A stretch of 64,000 nucleotides of DNA, taken from Blastocystis hominis. Lineage: Eukaryota; Sar; Bigyra; Opalinata; Blastocystidae. The position numbers and the translations under genes were made by a program. This document shows, piece by piece, positions 59,133 through 64,000 of the stretch. The notes beneath the pieces are model-generated. The model worked only from the letters and a program-made list of their open reading frames with translations. It was not told the origin of the DNA and did not search any database. Positions within the stretch are counted from its first letter, which is position 1, and every line of letters starts with the position of its first letter. The stretch covers positions 1,315,153 through 1,379,152 of the forward strand of contig NW_013171815.1 of NCBI RefSeq assembly GCF_000151665.1, read 5' to 3'.

Positions 59133-62100
59133 TTAAAGCTTCATTCGCAGCAAGCGATCGTTCTTTTTCAAATCGCCACGACGCCACGATCGGTGCACCA
59201 GCTCTTCCTCCGTCGGTTTTCGCAGCGTTCCATCGAGATCGCTAATCACCACGCGCTGATTGGCCCCTTTCGAGATGTCCATAAACGCGATTTTGTACGT
59301 GTGCTGCGCCAATCCATCCGCCATCCTCTCTACGCATCATCCCTTCTCTCTCTTCTCTCCCTACTCTCTCCCACCGGAATGCCCTTCCGCTGAATCCGCG
59401 GCTCCTTCTCTCGTTTCTGCCGATTCACGATCGCCTCCACTTCCTTCATCACCTTCCGCTCGTCCTCTCCTTCCTTCAAAAACACGAATTTCGGCAGATG
59501 CGCCGGCACTTTCCCCGCCTTCCGACGATCCTCATAGCGATAGCTCTGCGGCGGGAAGTCGCGATAGTCGTAGTTCCACGGCGACTCCTTCTCCTCCATC
59601 GCATCCACGCCCTCCGCCGCGAACGTTCCCTCCTTCTGATGCCGCGGACGGTCCTGCATCAACCGCAGAATCGCGTACACGCGCCGCTCGTCGAACCCGA
59701 ACGACTGGCTGATCTCCCGCGGGGACACTCCGCGCTGATACATCGCGTACATCATCTGCCGGTCCTTTTCGTGCACGTAGACCTGGTCGGAATACTCCAA
59801 CGCGTCCACGATGTGTCCTTCTCCGATCACTTCCGATTCCTCCTCCGGCAAAACCGACGCCGCCTCTTCGCCGTCTTGATCGAAACGCTCCATTAAACGG
59901 CTGAACGCGTCGCTCAGATCCGCCGGAGCCGAAGACACAGGCGTTTCATCCATCGTGGTGAACGTGGTTTTGAACGGACTCGACTCCGATTCCCCGGATT
60001 CATCCTTGGGCGTTTCGCCCTCGGTTTTGGCAGTTTCACCTTCGGTTTTGGCAGTTTCACCTTCGGTTTTGGCAGTTTCACCCTCCGCCTTGGCAGTTTC
60101 ACCCTCACTCTTGGGCGTTTCACCTTCGGTTTTGGGCGTTTCACCTTCACTCTTGGCAGTTTCACCCTCCGCCTTCTCGGTTTGATCCTGCTTGGCCTTC
60201 TCGGCCTCCTCGGCGCGCTTCTGCAGCTGCTCGATGACTTTCTCCGCGCGCTGTCGCGCCTCCCTGGCCTGCAGCAGCTCCTCGGGGAGCAGCTGGTCCT
60301 CGGGGGCCTCGTGCGCCTCGAAGGTCCCCATCAGATAGCGCTCGATGCCGTCCTCCGAGTCCAGCCCCAAGTCCTGCAGCATTTTCTCCGGGTGTTCCAC
60401 CGAGTAGCCGCTCAGCAGATTGCTCACCAGCTCGGCATCGCCCGCTCGCGCCTTCCACCCTGCCAGGTAGCGCTTCGCGAACACTTCGTCGCTCACATCG
60501 CTCGGCTGCCCCACCGCGCGGCGCGCAGCGGCCATGTCCTCCGACGTAATCACCGTGTTCTTCAGCTTCGCTTCCTCGCCAGGCTTGACCTCCGTGTGGT
60601 TCATCAGATGCTCGAACTGACTCATAAATCGCTTCTTGTCGCGTGCGAAGTCTGCCACTTCCTGACGGTTGGTCCGCCAGGCGAACTTCACGTCGCCCTC
60701 CTTTGTGAGCGCCATTTCGTAGTCCTCGAGCGGCTTTTTGGGGTCGCGAAGCAGCGTGTCCATCTCCGCATCCACGGTGTATTTCGCGTCCACCGCATCC
60801 ACGCGCTCCTCCTTCGTCAGCGACTCCACCGTTCGATCGAAGTTCTCCTCCAGCTCCTTCGGCTCGCTCTGCTCAAACAGCGCGCTGCTCAACGCAGCGT
60901 CCTCCTCGTCCGCGTCCTCCTCCTCCGCGTTTTCCATCTTCTCTCTCATCGCTCTCTCTTCCTCCTCCTTCTCCTCCGCTTCCTCCATCTCCGGAGAGAT
61001 CATTCGGACTTTCCCGCTGTACAGACCCGCCGCTTCCTTCGAAGACAGTCGGCGCAAGCGGTCAAACAGAAGAACGTCGCGACCCAGCGAGGCGCGCGCC
61101 GCCGGACTCAGAGACGACGGCACATGGTCGAAATGAGCGATCTGCTCCGCCTGCTCCTGCGCTGACGGCAGACGCGTGGATTCCGTGTATCCATGGCGAT
61201 ATTCGTACAACGAAGCAGCGTTCCCGCGGGAAGGGAACGGCTTCCCGCTCTTGGCTAAGAGATAATCCAGATCGAAGTCTTCGTAGGCGGTCTCGCGCAG
61301 CTTGTCCAGTTCTTGCCGCCTCGCTTGGTACAGTTTTTCGAGCGGAATCGAATACACGTCCATGCTGTCGAGCGAGGAATCCACCTGCTTCGCCGCTTTG
61401 GGGATTACTTCGCGACGATGTTTTGCTTGTTTGGATGAAGAAGAAGAAGAAGGCGAGTAGAGATATTCATCGCTCGCCAATTCCGAGCCCTTCGAATTCT
61501 TCGACGAATTCAACGCGCGATTCAGCGAGCGAAGCACGAGTTGATGCTCCTTCTTGATTCTTCTCGCTTCTTCTGCAGCGTCCTTCTCGATCGGGTACTC
61601 CAATTCCCCGGCGTCGCGCATGCGATGCAGCTCGCGCAGTCGCGAATCGATCGCTTCGATTCGATGCGTGTCCACCCACGGCGCAGCGTTATCAAACTCG
61701 CGATTATCGTAGCCTCGCTCGAGCTGCAGATACTGGCGACGAACACGCCGATCTTCCACGGACCGAGCCAACATTTCCAGCTCCAAATCCAACTGGATGT
61801 CGCTTCCTGCGTGCAGAGCCGATCCTTCGATCCAATCGCCGATCTGCTTCATGGCGATCAGACCGTCCACGTCCGCAGACTCGTCGCCCTGATTGGGATC
61901 ATCCGACAGATTTCCCAGCGCTTTCGGGTCCAATTCCATTTCATCTTCGTGGATCTCTTCATTCTTGCCAATCTCTTCCATTTCATCCTCTCCTTCTCCT
62001 TCTCCTCCTTCATAGTAGTAATAATCATCCATTTCATTCGGCTCCAATTCCGCTTTCATTTCCAAGGAATCGCTAAAGTCTGGGTCTTGCAACTCTCGTC

Positions 62101-62837
62101 TCGTCACATCTGTGTGGTAAAACAAGGGCATGTGGTTCGTATATCCATACATCCGATCATTCGTATAGAAAAACCCATCCTTGTTCATCTCTTGCTCGTC
62201 CTTGGGAGGAAGATGCTCTTCCACCGTTACTTCGTTCCCATTTGCATCTTTTCCGATCACTCGGTGAACAGTGGGAAGCTTGTTTTCCACTCTTTCACTA
62301 AACACGGGAGTCGGGGGATAAGCGTCCAATTTATCCGGCGTTAAGTGAAACAGGAACTTACGAGGGTCCAGATCGTCTTCTGTCAACGGGTGATTATCCA
62401 CAAGGCGAGTCAACGTCTTTTGCTTCTTCTTCCCCTTCAATTCCAACGCCTCCTTCGAACCCTTCGCATCCTTCTTTCCTCCCTTCTTTGGAGCTGTTTC
62501 TTCTCTCTTTTCCTCACTCGCTACAACAGCAGCAGCCATTTCCTGCTTCGGCTCACCAGGCGGGTTGGGATTCACTTTTTCCTTCTTTTTATTATTCTTT
62601 CTTCTCTGTCGAGGAGGTTGCTTCTTTAACGCAGACTCTGAAGTGCTATTTTGAGCAACATTGCTCGTAGCAGCAGCAGCAACTGTCTCTCCTTTCTGAA
62701 CGACATCTGTAGATAGAAAACGACGAACAGGATAACATCTCGCTGTTGTCAAAGCTGCTTTCGCCAATCTGGGTATTCCCCTCAGAATAATCTACAAATT
62801 CGATCAGTACAACAATAATGTGTACCCCTGAACTCAT
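59133..62837 (-). CDS. Giant mS35/EMR-like mitochondrial ribosomal protein
   Basis: Exons 62837-62826, 62791-59365 and 59329-59133 give 1211 residues. The N-terminus (MSSGIILRGIPRLAKAALTT, then RCYPVRRFLST) is a clear mitochondrial presequence. Only the last 200 residues look like family: YQRGVSPREISQSFGFDERR resembles the helix-turn-helix of mS35 and the fungal 'eukaryotic mitochondrial regulator' proteins, and the end carries KIAFMDISKG with LDGTLRKPTEEEL. mS35 is a small-subunit mitoribosome protein of about 300 residues, so the 900-residue acidic, coiled-coil-rich front is extraordinary. It includes a 7-residue repeat array. The stop TAA is followed by TGTTTGGT (59120-59113), a one-base variant. 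Confidence 0.6.
60005..60175 (-). repeat. About eight 21-bp repeats encoding GETAKTE/GETPKSE
   Basis: Near-identical 21-bp units in frame within the mS35-like gene, translated as repeats of Gly-Glu-Thr-(Ala/Pro)-Lys-(Thr/Ser/Ala)-Glu. Boundaries are approximate. Confidence 0.88.
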
Positions 62838-62997
62838 CGGCAGAAATAATAAACAACGAGAATAGTCAAACTACTCTCTTCCACCTTTTCCAGAATTCTT
62901 GCCTATTTTTGTTATTCAAGAATAAGATCCAAAACAAATTACAATTGTACCCCATTCATCAATTCTCTACTCACTACTAGATGCCAAACCATTATCA

Positions 62998-63005
62998 AAC
63001 AAACA
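62998..63005 (-). terminator. TGTTTGTT motif of VPS26
   Basis: Exact minus-strand motif, 5 nt after the TAA stop at 63013-63011. Confidence 0.8.
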
Positions 63006-63010
63006 AACCA

Positions 63011-64000
63011 TTATACATCAAAAACAAAAATATCTCCACGCAATATATCAATATCCACTGATTTTCCGTACTCCATCATCTTCTCGTCCTGAATAATAAA
63101 CCGCAACTGCCACTACATCAAACCACTCCCCCAAAACAAACGTCCACGTTAATCGTGTTATTAAGTAGCAAATAGCTGGGACAAACGTGCATATTCTCAT
63201 TAATAAAAATTCGGAACGGAATCCGCCCGAACGAACTATCATACTCTTCATCTCGCAATTCCGCTGTAATCGTAAAATCTCCCTGGATCGGTTTCTCTTT
63301 TGTCTTCTGCGCATCAACCCGCATAATTGTATCCATGATTTCATAGCGCATGAAGCGATCACTACTCAACTCGGTTTTCTTCCTTCCATTCTCGTCTATC
63401 CGATCAAATTCACACAGCATTACGACCCTCGCACAAAAATTCTTCCTTTCGAATCAAATCAACGAACATCGCCTTCATTTTGCGCTTGGCCAGAATGATC
63501 TCCACCCAACCCGTTATAATATCGTTCACACAAAAGCTTAAGATGAAAGAAGAAATCAACTTTTACGCGCAACGGTCTAAATGGACGCGAAAACTGAAGA
63601 GATCAAAGAGATCGAAACATGATGTTAAACCCATCGAAAGAGGGGGAAGCTACACGGAAAAACGAAGAATAAAAACACACTGGCATAGGATTTCGAACTT
63701 TAAAATAGGTGCTGAACCTATAGGTGCTACTGGCACACACAACATCGAGAATCAAAAAGTAATTCGCAGACGCAGAGATCCCATCATAGGAGTCAGTGGT
63801 GATTGCACAGTTTGGGATGGAGAACTCATACTCCTGAACAAAACACACCCAAATCGAATCTTACTTCTTCTCCCAAAATTACAGAGTCTACAGTAATGCG
63901 CTTGTCTTGACAGTCGAGAAACACTTTATTGGTTCCCCCATCTGTTGTTTGCGTGGAAACAGAGTGCTCAATCCTCGAGAGAAGATAGTCCGCCTTGAGT
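63011..64000 (-). CDS. VPS26: VPS26-like retromer subunit (5' end outside window)
   Basis: Arrestin-fold subunit of retromer, the endosome-to-Golgi sorting coat. Exons in window: 64000-63865, 63833-63737, 63711-63679, 63649-63631, 63593-63567, 63536-63427, 63395-63142, 63112-63011. The N-terminal piece has EYEFSIPNC...TDSYDGISASANYFLILDV, parallel to VPS26 FDFEFPQVEKPYESYTGSNVRLRYFLRV. Then come NDIITGWVEIILAKRKMKAM (VPS26 DVIVGKIYFLLVRIKIKHM), DRFMRYEIMDT and IPFRIFI (KFEIMDG, IPIRLFL) and a final FIIQDEKMMEYGKS. Intron 63537-63566 appears to end in AAG. Intron 63712-63736 (25 nt) is the least certain. The related VPS26C/DSCR3 is the main alternative. Confidence 0.8.

Noticed and set aside
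60182-62629. Plus-strand frames of up to 327 codons over the mS35-like gene
   Set aside because: Antisense shadows; His/Leu/Arg-rich without homology.

Overview
The window is nuclear DNA of a eukaryote with very compact genes, and I read it as the gut stramenopile Blastocystis. Three features point there. (1) Almost every gene is cut by tiny introns, mostly 28-37 nt, starting GT and usually ending TAG or CAG; I infer about 150. (2) Most genes are followed within about 5-90 bases by the octamer TGTTTGTT or a close variant, the known Blastocystis polyadenylation motif. (3) At least two genes (TAF2, MYST acetyltransferase) have no encoded stop where expected but end TG + 3 nt + TGTTTGTT, so the poly(A) tail completes a UGA. 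The species-level assignment is inference.

Splice joins were made by hand, keeping the reading frame and known family motifs. For every complete gene whose exons are listed, the summed exon length is a multiple of three. Coordinates run from start codon to stop codon unless stated.

Layout: 1-2296 TAF2 (+, 5' cut). 2.3-5.5 kb is an AT-rich island with one doubtful ORF. 5541-11336 ankyrin protein with a nucleotidyltransferase-like N-terminus (+). 11425-13584 SAC1 phosphatase (-). 13817-15289 organelle-targeted aspartase (+). 15450-16947 amino-acid transporter (+). 17140-17249 U6 snRNA (-). 17729-19427 LisH/Ser-Asp-Glu protein (+). 19480-22606 SEC24 (-). 22764-26185 exportin-7 (+). 26245-27603 unknown (-). 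27967-28246 small membrane protein (+). 28351-29529 UVSSA-like (-). 29575-33842 secreted 23-repeat cysteine-rich protein (-). 34127-35931 C3orf33-like membrane protein (+). 36094-37706 MYST acetyltransferase (+). 37649-39295 gamma-SNAP (-). 39376-43704 large UBL/helical protein (+). 43771-44116 LSM3 (-). 44156-45371 organelle membrane protein (-). 45493-47190 SNW1/SKIP (+). 47399-48369 SDS3-like (+). 48465-51819 EF-hand/zinc/PH/kinase (+). 51866-52505 GNAT (-). 52588-52884 small unknown (-). 53629-56499 MORN-LRR protein (+). 56.6-59.1 kb is a second AT-rich island. 59133-62837 giant mS35-like protein (-). 63011-64000 VPS26 (-, 5' cut).

The gene set is housekeeping. Transcription and chromatin: TAF2, MYST, SDS3, UVSSA. 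Splicing: U6 RNA, LSM3 (which binds U6), SNW1. Membrane traffic: SEC24, SAC1, gamma-SNAP, VPS26. Nuclear transport: XPO7. Mitochondrion-related organelle: aspartase, mS35 and one membrane protein. Lineage-specific genes (ankyrin, cysteine-rich, LRR, kinase) sit among them. I see no transposase, CRISPR array or tRNA. The least ordinary items are a polyadenylation motif inside a SEC24 intron, positioned to make a poly(A)-generated stop; an LRR gene built of one-repeat exons with duplicated introns; the 23-repeat secreted protein; and back-to-back terminators between converging genes.
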